NCBI GenBank assembly: GCA_947383145.1
Contig: CANDCH010000002.1
Coordinates: 124,001-188,000, forward strand
Reading direction: 5' to 3'
Length of the DNA: 64,000 nucleotides
From: an uncultured bacterium
Lineage (GTDB): Bacteria > Bacillota > Clostridia > Oscillospirales > Oscillospiraceae
This document shows, piece after piece, positions 54,437 to 63,214 of the stretch (position 1 is the first letter of the stretch; each line of letters begins with the position of its first letter). The translations under genes and the position numbers were made by a program. The notes below the pieces were generated by a model. That model saw only the letters and a program-made list of their open reading frames with translations, had not been told where the DNA came from and made no database searches.

Positions 54437-55153
54437 GTGATTTATTTTTTAACCAGTAGCACCTGTATGCCGGATTCCCCGGCACTGAACCCGGCAAACG
54501 GCTTTGTAGACGAGCTGAAAAAGGCCCTGCCGGGAACCTGCCGCGCCCTCTTTATCGCCTCCAACCCGGACGATGACACCAAACTCCGCCGTTTTGCGGA
54601 GGATATGGAGAGTAGCTTCGCTGAAATCGGTATCCGGTTTTCGGGGCCCTCCCTGCTGTTCCGGGAAACCCAGGACGACTGCGGTTATCTGCTCACCCAC
54701 TCCGACGTGATTTTCCTGTGCGGCGGGCACGTCCCCACACAAAATAAATTCTTCCAAGAAATCAATCTTCGGGAGCGTTTGGCAGGCTTCAACGGTGTGG
54801 TGGTCGGCGTCAGCGCAGGCAGCATGAACAGTGCCGACGTGGTGTACGCCCAGCCCGAGGAGCCTGGGGAGGCTGTTGACCCGGACTATGTGCGATTCCT
54901 GCCAGGGCTGGGGCTGACCAAGTACAATATCATCCCCCACTACAACCAGGACAAGGACTGGACGCTGGACGGCATGCGGCTCTATGAGGACATCACCTAT
55001 GCCGACAGCATGGGGCATGAATTCTACGTCCTGGTGGACGGCAGCTATATCCTGGGCCGGGACGGGGGCGAGGAGCTGCGGGGGGAGGCGTACCTCATCG
55101 CGGACGGGTCCATCCGGCAGATCGGCCGGGAGGGCGGCGTCATAGCTCTGTAA
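54437..55153 (+). CDS. S51 family (dipeptidase E-like) serine peptidase
   Basis: 238 residues with the class I glutamine-amidotransferase-like fold of peptidase E. The nucleophile elbow is VVGVSAGSMNSADVVY (Ser near 120), preceded by the IFLCGGHVPTQNKFFQEI loop and followed by GLGLTKYNIIPHYNQDKDW with a likely catalytic His. It would cleave short, often Asp-containing or cyanophycin-derived peptides. The start is taken as GTG at 54437, with GGGGGGT upstream, giving VIYFLTSSTCMPDSPALN. Longer in-frame starts enter the repeat region. It lies in A/T-neutral sequence and seems monocistronic. Confidence 0.85.
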   Translation: MIYFLTSSTCMPDSPALNPANGFVDELKKALPGTCRALFIASNPDDDTKLRRFAEDMESSFAEIGIRFSGPSLLFRETQDDCGYLLTHSDVIFLCGGHVPTQNKFFQEINLRERLAGFNGVVVGVSAGSMNSADVVYAQPEEPGEAVDPDYVRFLPGLGLTKYNIIPHYNQDKDWTLDGMRLYEDITYADSMGHEFYVLVDGSYILGRDGGEELRGEAYLIADGSIRQIGREGGVIAL

Positions 55154-55157
55154 AAGG

Positions 55158-55192
55158 AACAGAAGGGCCCGCGCCGGGGAACGGCGCGGGCC
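55158..55192 (+). terminator. hairpin after the S51 peptidase gene
   Basis: A perfect 14-bp stem GAAGGGCCCGCGCC / GGCGCGGGCCCTTC. No T-run on either side, so termination efficiency is uncertain. Confidence 0.6.
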
Positions 55193-55351
55193 CTTCGATC
55201 ATCAATTGTGTGTTCCGTTCCGGATACCGTCCAGCCGTCGGGCGGGCATGGCTCGACACCCGCCCGCAGCCGTCAGCGAACTCAACTTCTTTTTTTGGTT
55301 TCAGCTTCAGTTCACTGCCGGGCGGCAGCTTTTCTTCAGCCGCCGCGTTCC

Positions 55352-55403
55352 GTCAGCGGACAAAAGCCCTTTTTGGTTACTTTTTCTCTCAAGGAAAAGT
55401 AAC
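55352..55403 (-). terminator. repeat-family terminator after the ClpE gene (copy 2)
   Basis: On the minus strand, directly after the stop codon, GTTACTTTT / AAAAGTAAC encloses CCTTGAGAGA (55403-55376). It is followed by CAAAAAGGGCTTTTGTCCGC, the same tail as copy 1 after icd. Confidence 0.8.
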
Positions 55404-57965
55404 TCAGTCGGTGACGATATTCAGCGTCTCTTCACCGGCGGACAGGGTGATTCTGCCCACCGGGTCGGCATACCGCTGAATCAGCTTGGCGGCGATGGGG
55501 TCCTCCAGGTCCTTCTGAATCTGGCGGCGGAGGTTCCGGGCCCCATAGGCCGCGGAGTAGGATTTTTTCACCAGGTAGTCCAGCACGGACTCGTCGTAGG
55601 AGAAGGCGATGCCCTTGTCCTTCATCACCCCGTCCAGCTCGGACAGCATGATCCGGGCGATGTCCTTGAAGTTGTCCTCGGTGAGCTGGTTGAAGTAGAC
55701 GATCTCATCCACCCGGTTGATGAACTCAGGCCGCAGGAAGGACTCCAGCCCCTTCATGGCCTTTTCCTTCCCCAGCTGGTTGGCGGAGCGGTCGAAGCCC
55801 AGGGAGCCGCCCTTGATGTCGCTGCCCGCGTTGGAGGTCATGACGATGACGGTGTTCTCAAAATTGACCACCTTGCCGTGGGCGTCGGAGATGTGGCCGT
55901 CGTCCAGAATTTGCAGCAGCACGTTGAGCACGTCGGGGTGGGCCTTCTCGATCTCGTCGAAGAGCACCACGGTGTAGGGCTTGCGGCGGATTTTTTCGGT
56001 GAGCTGGCCCGCGTCGTCATAGCCCACGTATCCCGGAGGGGAGCCGATGATCCGGGACACGGAGTGCTTTTCCATGAACTCGCTCATGTCCAGCCGGATC
56101 AGGGATTCGGGGGAGGAGAACAGGTCGGCGGCCAGCTGCTTCACCAGCTCGGTCTTGCCCACGCCGGTGGAGCCCACAAAGATGAAGCTCACCGGCTTGT
56201 GCTTGGCGGAGATGCCCACCCGACCCCGGCGGATGGCGTTGGACACGGCGTTCACCGCGTCGTCCTGGCCCACGATGTGCTCCTTGAGCCGCTGGTCCAG
56301 CTTGGCCAGCCGCTCGAACTCCTGCTCCTGGATGGAGGAGGCGGGAATTTTGGTCCACAGCTCGATGACCCGGGCCAGATGGGCGGCGGTGAGCGGGGGG
56401 TCTCCCTTGGCGGCCAGGGCGTCCCGCTCCCCGGTGAGCTGGGCCTGACGGCTTTTCAGCTCCGCCAGCCGCTGGTACGCCTTGTCGTTGGCGGCGGACT
56501 GCACCGCCTGCTTCTCGGCGGTGACGGCGGACAGCCTCTCCGCCAGCTCGCCGATCTGCCTCCTCCGGCCCTCCTGCCGCTCCTGGAAGGCGGGGTCGTC
56601 CCGGTTGGGAGCCTCGGCGTCGTCCCGGTTCACCGCCATCTCCAGGGTGTCCCGCTGGCGCTGGAGCCGCTGCTCCTTTTTTTGCAGCTCCTGGAGCTTG
56701 GGGTCGTTCTGCCCGCCGGTGGAGGCCAGCACCACCTCCATCTCCTTGGCGTAGTCGGCCAGCTCCTTGTCGATCTCGGCCAGCCGTGCCAGGTCCTTGT
56801 TGTGGAGGTTCACGTCGGAGGACGCCTCGTCGATGAGGTCGATGGCCTTGTCCGGGAGATAGCGGTCGGTGATATACCGCTCGCTCATGGCCACGGCCTG
56901 ACGGCAGATATCCGGGCTGATGGTCACGTGGTGGAAGGACTCGTAATAGGGGGCGATGCCCTTCAAAATCTCCACCGAGTCGTCTATGGAGGGCTCCTCC
57001 ACGATGACGGGCTGGAACCGGCGCTCCAGGGCGGAATCCTTCTCGATGTACTTGCGGTACTCGGTGAGGGTGGTGGCGCCGATCACCTGGATCTCCCCCC
57101 GGCTCAGGGCGGGCTTGAGGATGTTGGCGGCGTTCATGGAGCCCTCCGCGTCCCCGGCGCCCACGATGGAGTGGACCTCGTCGATGACCAGGATGATGCT
57201 GCCCAGCTTCTTCACCTCGTCGATGAGGCCCTTCATGCGGCTCTCGAACTGCCCCCGGAACTGGGTGCCCGCCACCAGGGCGGTGAGGTCCAGCAGGTAA
57301 ACCTCCTTATCCAGCAGCTTATAGGGCACGTCCCGGTCGCAGATGCGCTGGGCCAGCCCCTCGGCGATGGCGGTTTTGCCCACGCCGGGATCGCCGATGA
57401 GGCAGGGGTTGTTTTTCTGCCGCCGGTTCAGAATCTGGATGGTCCGCTCGATCTCGCTGGAGCGGCCCACAATGCGGTCCAGCCTGCCCTCCTGGGCCTT
57501 GCGGGTGAGGGAGATGCAGTAGTTCTCCAGAAACTTCCGCTTCTGGCCCGGATTGCGGTCGGTTTTGGCGGGAGCCCTGTCCTCCTTGGCGGCGCCCCCC
57601 CGCTGCATGGGGTCCCGGTCGGGGCCGCTGTCCGACGAGCCGCCGAACAGCTTGTTCAGGAAGGGGAAGGTGGCGGTGCGGCCCTCGTCCTCCTCGCCGT
57701 CGCCGTCCTCCCCCTCGCCCTCGGCGGGGGTCAGGCCCTCCGGCTCCTCCGCGCCGCCAAAGGCGGACATCATCTCGGTGGAGATGGACTCCAGATCCTC
57801 GTCGGAGATGCCCATCTTCTTCATCATGTCGTCCACCGGCTTGATGCCCAGCTCCCGGGCGCACTTGAGGCAGAGGCCCTCGTTTTTGGTCTCGCCGCCC
57901 TCAATTTTGGTTATGAAGATCACCGCCACGTTTTTGCGGCAGCGGGTACAGAGTGTGGGACGCAT
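55404..57965 (-). CDS. clpE: ClpE-like AAA+ unfoldase with N-terminal zinc finger
   Basis: An 853-residue Clp/Hsp100 ATPase. The N-terminal zinc finger ([11 protein letters not shown] and [10 protein letters not shown]) is the ClpE hallmark, replacing the ClpC N-domain. An acidic linker follows (about 75-110). D1 has Walker [10 protein letters not shown] and [17 protein letters not shown] coiled middle domain spans about 395-520. D2 has [28 protein letters not shown] and a sensor-2 region near the end. It would feed stress-damaged proteins to ClpP. AAAGGAG precedes the ATG. The leader holds a GGGGGAG hairpin and a tandem ACTGCAA pair (58008-58021), but no clear CtsR operator. Confidence 0.93.
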   Translation of the reverse strand: MRPTLCTRCRKNVAVIFITKIEGGETKNEGLCLKCARELGIKPVDDMMKKMGISDEDLESISTEMMSAFGGAEEPEGLTPAEGEGEDGDGEEDEGRTATFPFLNKLFGGSSDSGPDRDPMQRGGAAKEDRAPAKTDRNPGQKRKFLENYCISLTRKAQEGRLDRIVGRSSEIERTIQILNRRQKNNPCLIGDPGVGKTAIAEGLAQRICDRDVPYKLLDKEVYLLDLTALVAGTQFRGQFESRMKGLIDEVKKLGSIILVIDEVHSIVGAGDAEGSMNAANILKPALSRGEIQVIGATTLTEYRKYIEKDSALERRFQPVIVEEPSIDDSVEILKGIAPYYESFHHVTISPDICRQAVAMSERYITDRYLPDKAIDLIDEASSDVNLHNKDLARLAEIDKELADYAKEMEVVLASTGGQNDPKLQELQKKEQRLQRQRDTLEMAVNRDDAEAPNRDDPAFQERQEGRRRQIGELAERLSAVTAEKQAVQSAANDKAYQRLAELKSRQAQLTGERDALAAKGDPPLTAAHLARVIELWTKIPASSIQEQEFERLAKLDQRLKEHIVGQDDAVNAVSNAIRRGRVGISAKHKPVSFIFVGSTGVGKTELVKQLAADLFSSPESLIRLDMSEFMEKHSVSRIIGSPPGYVGYDDAGQLTEKIRRKPYTVVLFDEIEKAHPDVLNVLLQILDDGHISDAHGKVVNFENTVIVMTSNAGSDIKGGSLGFDRSANQLGKEKAMKGLESFLRPEFINRVDEIVYFNQLTEDNFKDIARIMLSELDGVMKDKGIAFSYDESVLDYLVKKSYSAAYGARNLRRQIQKDLEDPIAAKLIQRYADPVGRITLSAGEETLNIVTD

Positions 57966-58113
57966 TGTGTCGCTCCTTTCAGGGGGAGGGAACTCCCCCA
58001 GGTCGGTTTGCAGTTTGCAGTACCATATCAGATAAATATGAACGTGTCATGAATTTTAGAGTGGGAATTTTCTGCGGGACAGGCAAAACCTCGCCGGACT
58101 GGAAGGGCGCGGG

Positions 58114-58791
58114 TCAGGCGGGGAGGCTGTCCAGCAGCTCGCCCAGGCGCTGGACGGTGAACAGGGAGAGCACCGGGGTGTCCGGCTGGGTGGGGACGAC
58201 TCCCGCCAGCTGTCCCAGCCACACCAGCACCACGGCGATGAGCCCGCCCTTCACCAGCCCCACGACAAGCCCGCCCGCCAGATTGACCTGGGCCAGAATG
58301 GGCAGCTTGAAGGCCAGGTCCAGGGCGTGGCTCAGCAGGAACCACACCAGCAGCACCGCCAGGAAGATCAGCCCGAACAGCAGCGCCCGTGCGATTCCCA
58401 GGGAGAGGTAGCCCGCCAGGGCCTCCAGCGGGGACAGCGGCCCATGTCCCACCGCGTCGGCGGCCACGCCCTGCTCCAGGAAGCTGGAAAAGCCCTCGAA
58501 CAGGCCCTCGTCCTGGATGGAGCGCAGCAGCTCGTCCACGGTGTAGCCGGTCTCCGGATCGGCGGCCGGCTCCGCGTCCGCCCCCCGGATGGTCTGGATG
58601 ACGATGGGGCGCAGAATGCCCGCCACCGGCTCGCAGAACCGCTCCGACAGGAACTGGGCCGCGAAGAAGGCCGCGAACACCGCCGCCAGCCCGCACAGGG
58701 ACAGCACCAGTCCCTTTGCCGCCCCCCGCCAGCCGAACAGCGCCAGGAGGACCACAATCGCGAGGTCAAATATGTACGCTTCCATGTTCAC
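58114..58791 (-). CDS. CvpA family membrane protein
   Basis: 225 residues with four hydrophobic segments in CvpA arrangement: YIFDLAIVVLLALFGWRGAA at the N-terminus (the FD...GxxxG signature), LVLSLCGLAAVFAAFFAAQF, IARALLFGLIFLAVLLVWFL, and a last segment, GLVKGGLIAVVLVWLGQL. A soluble loop (about 70-115) lies between helices 2 and 3. CvpA-family proteins affect colicin V export and envelope robustness in other bacteria; the role here is unknown. The GTG at 58791 has AAAGGAG six bases upstream. It may be cotranscribed with the DUF5711 gene 39 bases upstream of it. Confidence 0.85.
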   Translation of the reverse strand: MNMEAYIFDLAIVVLLALFGWRGAAKGLVLSLCGLAAVFAAFFAAQFLSERFCEPVAGILRPIVIQTIRGADAEPAADPETGYTVDELLRSIQDEGLFEGFSSFLEQGVAADAVGHGPLSPLEALAGYLSLGIARALLFGLIFLAVLLVWFLLSHALDLAFKLPILAQVNLAGGLVVGLVKGGLIAVVLVWLGQLAGVVPTQPDTPVLSLFTVQRLGELLDSLPA

Positions 58792-58830
58792 AGCACGCTC
58801 CTTTTTCCGCGCCCGCGGCCGGGCGCGGCG

Positions 58831-60045
58831 TCAAGGGATATAGAATCCGGCGCTGTCCGCCGAGATGAGAATGGCCGAGCCGTCCGGCATGAGAAGGACG
58901 GTCCGGGCGCCCTGGGTGCCCTCCAGCGTGTTGTACGGCTCCAGCTGGTCGGTGTAAATGTCCAGCCGGTCGCCGGTGAGGACGGCCAGATACCGCCCCG
59001 CGGCGGAGATGGACATCACCTGCTCGTTGAGCTCCAGGACGCGGCGCTGTCCTTTTCCGTCTATCACCCAGAGCTCCGCCTGGCTTCCCGCCCGGTACTT
59101 GCCCAGCAGGGCGGCGGCGAAGCCATCCCCGCTGAGGGTATACCGCCGCAGGTGCTTGTCCGCCCAGCTGACGCCGGAGGACGTCCCGTCGTGGCCGGTG
59201 ACGGTGAGCCCCCGGTCCCCCAGGGACCAGATGGCGGAGGCGGTATGCCGGGTCTCCAGCACCACGCCGCCCCCCAGCTGGCAGCTGAAGTCGGGGGTGT
59301 ACTGCCCGCTGGCGTAGTCCATGGCGTACAGCTCCAGCCCGGTGGAGAAGGCGCCGCCGGTCTGGCCCACGGTGAGGATGGCGAGGGTGTGGCCGTCGTC
59401 GGACAGGGCGGCGTCCATGACGAAGGCGGAGGTCAGGCTGACGCTCATCACGGGGGTATAGGCGGCGTCGTACACCGTCACCATGCCCCGGTAGCCGCTG
59501 GCCTGGGTGACCACGGTGAGCTGGCCGTTTTTGTTCAGCCGGGCGGACAGGATGGACTCCAGCCCCTGGCCGGTCCACACCAGCGCCCGCTGGCCCAGCA
59601 CATACAGCTCCGACCCGCCCGCGTCGTACACCACAGCCAGAGAGCCGTTGGTGCTGACCACCGGATTCTCCATGTTTACTTGCTGGTCGATGTACTGGGT
59701 GCCGCTGCCGGAGTAGAGGCAGACGGCGTTGCGGGAGCACACCAGCAGGTCCCCGTCCAATACGGCGAAGGCGTCGGTGAGCTCCCCCCCGTAAGGGAAG
59801 GACTCCGCCCGCCCGCTGTCGCTGCGGGTGAGGGAGCGATAGGTGAACCAGCGCTTGATGCTGTCCAGGTTCAGGCTGTCCCGGAAGGCCACCGCCGCCG
59901 TCAGGGAGAGGGCCGCCGCCAGCACCACCAGGGCGGCCAAGACACGCGTCAAAAAGCGGGGCAGCTTCCTGGGGGGCTTGGGCGGCTGCTCCTCCTGGGG
60001 GTGGAGGGGGCGGATTTTCGGTTTTTGCTGCTTTTGCTCTTCCAT
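58831..60045 (-). CDS. DUF5711-like membrane-anchored beta-propeller protein
   Basis: 404 residues. A cytoplasmic Lys/Pro/Gln-rich tail and one transmembrane helix (VLAALVVLAAALSLTAAVAF, about 34-53) are followed by an extracytoplasmic domain of repeated strands such as AFAVLDGDLLVCSRNAVCLY, SLAVVYDAGGSELYVLG and GDRLDIYTDQLEPYNTLEGT. This suggests a beta-propeller. It matches my recollection of DUF5711, a clostridial family of unknown function. The ATG at 60045 is chosen over 60090 because the latter would run into the truA end. The ribosome site is GGAGCG. Confidence 0.75.
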   Translation of the reverse strand: MEEQKQQKPKIRPLHPQEEQPPKPPRKLPRFLTRVLAALVVLAAALSLTAAVAFRDSLNLDSIKRWFTYRSLTRSDSGRAESFPYGGELTDAFAVLDGDLLVCSRNAVCLYSGSGTQYIDQQVNMENPVVSTNGSLAVVYDAGGSELYVLGQRALVWTGQGLESILSARLNKNGQLTVVTQASGYRGMVTVYDAAYTPVMSVSLTSAFVMDAALSDDGHTLAILTVGQTGGAFSTGLELYAMDYASGQYTPDFSCQLGGGVVLETRHTASAIWSLGDRGLTVTGHDGTSSGVSWADKHLRRYTLSGDGFAAALLGKYRAGSQAELWVIDGKGQRRVLELNEQVMSISAAGRYLAVLTGDRLDIYTDQLEPYNTLEGTQGARTVLLMPDGSAILISADSAGFYIP

Positions 60046-60070
60046 GTGCGCTCCGTTGTGAGGAATGCCG

Positions 60071-60826
60071 TTACAGCACGTCCTCGTCATACCACAGGTT
60101 GGTCATATACAAACCGTCGGGCGGGGCCGTGGGCCCTGCCAGCGTCCGGTTGCGGGACTCCAGAATGGCCGGAATTTCCGCCGGGTCCAGCTTGCCCTCG
60201 GCGGCGTAGACGCAGGTGCCCACCATAGCCCGCACCATGTTGTACAAAAAGCCGTCGGCGCACACCCGGCAGTCGATCACCGCCCCATGACGCCGTATGT
60301 CAAAATAGTGGACGGTGCGCACGGTAGTCCGGGTCTCGGTGCCCACCGACCGGACGGCGGCGAAATCGTGGACGCCCACGAACTGCCGCGCCGCCGCCGC
60401 CATAACAGCCTCGTCCAGGGGCTTGGGGTAGAACCACACCCGGTTGACAAAAAAGGGGTCCCGGATGCGGGAGTTGTAAATTTTGTAGGTGTACTCCTTT
60501 TTGAGGCAGGAGCCGATGGCGTTGAACCCGTCGGGCACCGCCGTGGCCTTGAACACGGAGATGTCGTCGGGCAGGCGGGTGTTCACCGCCAGGGGAAGCC
60601 GCTCCACCGGGATGCCCGAGGTGGTGCGGAAGTTGGCCACGTACACCTGGGCGTGAACCCCCGCGTCGGTGCGGCCCGCCCCGGTGACCTTCACCGGGTG
60701 GCACACCACCGAGGCCAGGGCCTTTTCCAGCGTCTCCGCCACGGTGACGGCGTTTTTCTGCACCTGCCAGCCGTGGTAAGCGGTGCCGGTGTAGCTCAGA
60801 CGCAGGGCTATGTTGCGCGATTCCAT
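60071..60826 (-). CDS. truA: tRNA pseudouridine(38-40) synthase
   Basis: TruA isomerises uridines 38-40 in the tRNA anticodon arm. 251 residues, standard. The catalytic Asp is in TGAGRTDAGVHAQVYVANF (about 50-68). The N-terminal MESRNIALRLSYTGTAYHGW and the later RDPFFVNRVWFYPKPLDE and GFLYNMVRAMVGTCVYAAEG are conserved. AAAGGAGG precedes the ATG at 60826. It follows ecfT, as in many Bacillota, but 257 bases with two hairpins lie between, so it may be transcribed separately. Confidence 0.96.
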   Translation of the reverse strand: MESRNIALRLSYTGTAYHGWQVQKNAVTVAETLEKALASVVCHPVKVTGAGRTDAGVHAQVYVANFRTTSGIPVERLPLAVNTRLPDDISVFKATAVPDGFNAIGSCLKKEYTYKIYNSRIRDPFFVNRVWFYPKPLDEAVMAAAARQFVGVHDFAAVRSVGTETRTTVRTVHYFDIRRHGAVIDCRVCADGFLYNMVRAMVGTCVYAAEGKLDPAEIPAILESRNRTLAGPTAPPDGLYMTNLWYDEDVL

Positions 60827-60858
60827 GGGCGGGCCTCCTTTCGCCGGAAGGTCAAGGG

Positions 60859-60916
60859 CCTTCTTCTTTTTCTTGAAAGAAAAAGAAGAAGGAAGAAAAA
60901 GAACTTCAGTCCGTTG
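60859..60916 (+). repeat. repeat-family hairpin upstream of truA (copy 3)
   Basis: A perfect 16-bp stem CCTTCTTCTTTTTCTT / AAGAAAAAGAAGAAGG (60859-60892), then aagaacttcagtccgttgac, matching the tail of copies 1 and 2. It is upstream of truA, not after a plus-strand gene, so it is not acting as an obvious terminator. Confidence 0.8.
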
Positions 60917-61047
60917 ACGGTAAGAGGCCAAAAACGCACGGAATATACACGACAACCGACCGTTAACATAAAAATTATATATTTCTTCCGCTCTTCACGT
61001 GGCCGACGCGTCATTTTAACACAGTAATACGGAGGAAACGAGCTAAA

Positions 61048-61079
61048 GTTTCTTTTTTCTTTTATAATAAAAAAGAAAC
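61048..61079 (-). terminator. A/T-rich terminator after ecfT
   Basis: An 11-bp stem GTTTCTTTTTT / AAAAAAGAAAC with a ten-base loop, four bases past the ecfT stop. Confidence 0.75.
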
Positions 61080-61083
61080 GCCC

Positions 61084-61890
61084 TTACAGCCCGAAATAGC
61101 CCAAAATGCCAATCCCCACCGCCAGCGCCAGCGCGCCCACCATGAACAGCACGTCCCCTGGGCGGTAGTGAAGCTGCTTCATCCGGGTGCGGCCCTCGCC
61201 GCCGTGGTAGCAGCGGCACTCCATGGCGGTGGCCAGCTCGTCCGCCCGCCGGAAGGCGGAGATGAACAGGGGCACCAGCAGCGGGATGAGCGCCTTGGCC
61301 CGCTGGACGAGGCTGCCCGAGTCGAAGTCCGCGCCCCGGGCCTTCTGGGCGGACATGATCTTGTCCGTCTCCTCTATGAGGGTGGGAATGAACCGCAGGG
61401 CGATGGACATCATCATGGACAGCTCGTGGACGGGGACGTGAATGGCCTTCAGCGGACCCATGAGGGACTCCAGCCCGTCGGTGAGCTCCAGGGGGGAGGT
61501 GGTGTAGGTGAGCAGGAAGGTGCAGGTGATGAGCATGATGATGCGCACCACCATGAAGAACGCGTGGAGAATGCCCTCCTTTGTAATGTTGAAGATCCAG
61601 AAGGACGCCAGGGCCTCGCCGGGGGTGTAAAAGATGTTGAGCACGGCGGTGAACACCAGGATGAACACCACCGGCTTCAGCCCCCGGACCAGAGCCTTGG
61701 GCTTCACGGTGGACGCCTTCACCACCGCCGCCAGCGCCAGCAGAAGCACAGCGTAGGTGACGAACCACTGGCCCAGAAACAGGGCCACGATATAGCAGAT
61801 CATGGCCACCAGCTTGGCCCGGGGGTCCAGCCGGTGGATGGGGGAGCTGCCCGGGAAGTACTGTCCCAGGGTGATATCGCGCAGCGCCAT
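61084..61890 (-). CDS. ecfT: ECF transporter transmembrane subunit EcfT
   Basis: The shared membrane scaffold of a group II energy-coupling-factor vitamin transporter, 268 residues. It begins LGQYFPGSSPIHRLDPRAKL (the conserved HxLDPRxK) and has hydrophobic segments such as FVTYAVLLLALAAVVKAS and IIMLITCTFLLTYTTSPLEL. The coupling helices carry Ala-Arg-Gly signatures: SAQKARGADFDSGSLVQRAK, and a degenerate second one near MECRCYHGG. It would pair EcfA1/A2 with interchangeable S-components, none of which is encoded here. The ATG shares a base with the ecfA2 stop (TAATG). Confidence 0.95.
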   Translation of the reverse strand: MALRDITLGQYFPGSSPIHRLDPRAKLVAMICYIVALFLGQWFVTYAVLLLALAAVVKASTVKPKALVRGLKPVVFILVFTAVLNIFYTPGEALASFWIFNITKEGILHAFFMVVRIIMLITCTFLLTYTTSPLELTDGLESLMGPLKAIHVPVHELSMMMSIALRFIPTLIEETDKIMSAQKARGADFDSGSLVQRAKALIPLLVPLFISAFRRADELATAMECRCYHGGEGRTRMKQLHYRPGDVLFMVGALALAVGIGILGYFGL

Positions 61891-62786
61891 TATACCGCCC
61901 CCCCTTCGCCGGAACCGGCCCGCCCCCGGGGCCCCCGGTGGAGGGCCGCCAGAATGGCCTCCCTGGCCTGGGGAATGGTGTACACCGAGGGGGGCAGGTC
62001 CACCCCCATGGACCGCAGGCGGGCGAACACACGGGTCATGGCGGGCACGCCCAGGCCCATGGCCTCCAGCTCCTCCCCATGGGCAAAGACCTCCCCGGGG
62101 GGGCCGGAGAAGGGAACGGCCCCCTTATGGATGACCACCAGGCGCGCCGCCTCCCGGGCCACCTCCTCCATGGAGTGGGACACCAGGATAATGCAGGCGT
62201 TTTTTTCCTGGTGGTAGGTGCGGATGTTGTCCAGAATCCGGGCGGCGCCGGAGGGGTCCAGCCCCGCGGTGGGCTCGTCCAGCACCAGCACGGACGGTTC
62301 CATGGCGATGACCCCCGCGATGGCCACCCGGCGCTTCTGCCCGCCGGACAGGTCGAAGGGGGACTTCTCCAGCACGGACGGCTCCAGCCCCACGAACCGG
62401 GCGGACTGGCGCACCCGGCGGTCCACCTCGTCCTGGTCCAGCCCCATGTTCTTGGGGCCGAAGGCGATGTCCTGGTACACCGTCTCCTCGAAGAGCTGGT
62501 ACTCCGGGTACTGGAACACCAGCCCCACCTGGCAGCGCACCTGCCGGGTGCGCTCCTTGGACTCCCAGATATCGGCGCCGTCGAAGAGCACCTGTCCGGC
62601 GGTGGGCCTCAGCAGGCCGTTGAGGTGCTGGATCAGGGTGGATTTCCCCGACCCGGTGCGGCCGATGATGGCCAGATATTCCCCGGGCATGGCGGAAAAA
62701 TCTACATTGTCCAGGGCGGTGTGCTCAAAGGGCGTGCCCTGGCTGTAGGTGTGGGTGAGTTGTTTGGTTTCGATGATAGGTGCCAT
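61890..62786 (-). CDS. ecfA2: ECF transporter ATPase EcfA2
   Basis: 298 residues. ABC ATPase with Walker A IGRTGSGKSTLI (about 41-52), Q-loop VFQYPEYQLFEETVYQDIAF, signature LSGGQKRRVAIAGV and Walker B SVLVLDEPTAGLDPSG, then H-loop VSHSMEEV. The C-terminal extension after about 235 is typical of EcfA. It works as a heterodimer with EcfA1. A DUF3795 gene separates it from ecfA1, which is unusual. The last codons overlap the ecfT start. Confidence 0.95.
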   Translation of the reverse strand: MAPIIETKQLTHTYSQGTPFEHTALDNVDFSAMPGEYLAIIGRTGSGKSTLIQHLNGLLRPTAGQVLFDGADIWESKERTRQVRCQVGLVFQYPEYQLFEETVYQDIAFGPKNMGLDQDEVDRRVRQSARFVGLEPSVLEKSPFDLSGGQKRRVAIAGVIAMEPSVLVLDEPTAGLDPSGAARILDNIRTYHQEKNACIILVSHSMEEVAREAARLVVIHKGAVPFSGPPGEVFAHGEELEAMGLGVPAMTRVFARLRSMGVDLPPSVYTIPQAREAILAALHRGPRGRAGSGEGGAV

Positions 62787-62856
62787 TTAGAAGCTCCTTG
62801 AAGTGGAGATGATGTGCGCAAAAAAGACAGAACTAAATTGGTCGAACGATACGGCT

Positions 62857-63189
62857 TTAACTGCTCAGATTGGTTAGGACATCGGGATATTCTGAGAGGA
62901 TCGTTCCAACGGTCCGGCATATTTTGAGGTCCTGGCAAACGCCGCAGGTCGCCATGCCTTTTTTCAGCGCACACTGACGGATAGCGCAAAGACTTTCACA
63001 GTATACGGTTTTCACCCCATCAACGCGGCAACCCTCACAGTTGATATGTTCCGGCAGGATGGGAGCGTCGTTTAATTCGGCCCATAGCTTTGCGGTTTTC
63101 TCGCGCAGAGCCTGATCATCATGAATCGTTGCAAGATAAGCGTCACATTTCTCGCAATCCAACCCGCAGTACCCGATCATGTCTCTCAT
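62857..63189 (-). CDS. DUF3795 Cys-rich protein inserted between ecfA1 and ecfA2
   Basis: 110 residues with ten Cys, several in paired or closely spaced arrangements: YCGLDCEKCDAYLAT, INCEGCRVDGVKT, YCESLCAIRQC, and TCGVCQDLKIC. It fits the DUF3795 zinc-finger-like family of unknown function. Codons are more A/T-rich than in the flanking ecf genes, suggesting later insertion. GGAAGGAG precedes the ATG at 63189 by six bases. It lies 25 bases after ecfA1 and 70 before ecfA2, on the same strand, so it is probably cotranscribed without breaking the operon. Confidence 0.82.
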   Translation of the reverse strand: MRDMIGYCGLDCEKCDAYLATIHDDQALREKTAKLWAELNDAPILPEHINCEGCRVDGVKTVYCESLCAIRQCALKKGMATCGVCQDLKICRTVGTILSEYPDVLTNLSS

Positions 63190-63214
63190 AATATGCTCCT
63201 TCCAATTCGCGGCG

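Noticed and set aside
55206..58052. 948-codon open frame on the plus strand
   Set aside because: Antisense to clpE, whose ATPase motifs are unambiguous.
57966..58113. CtsR or CIRCE operator before clpE
   Set aside because: The tandem ACTGCAA pair does not match the CtsR heptad repeat, and no CIRCE inverted repeat is present.
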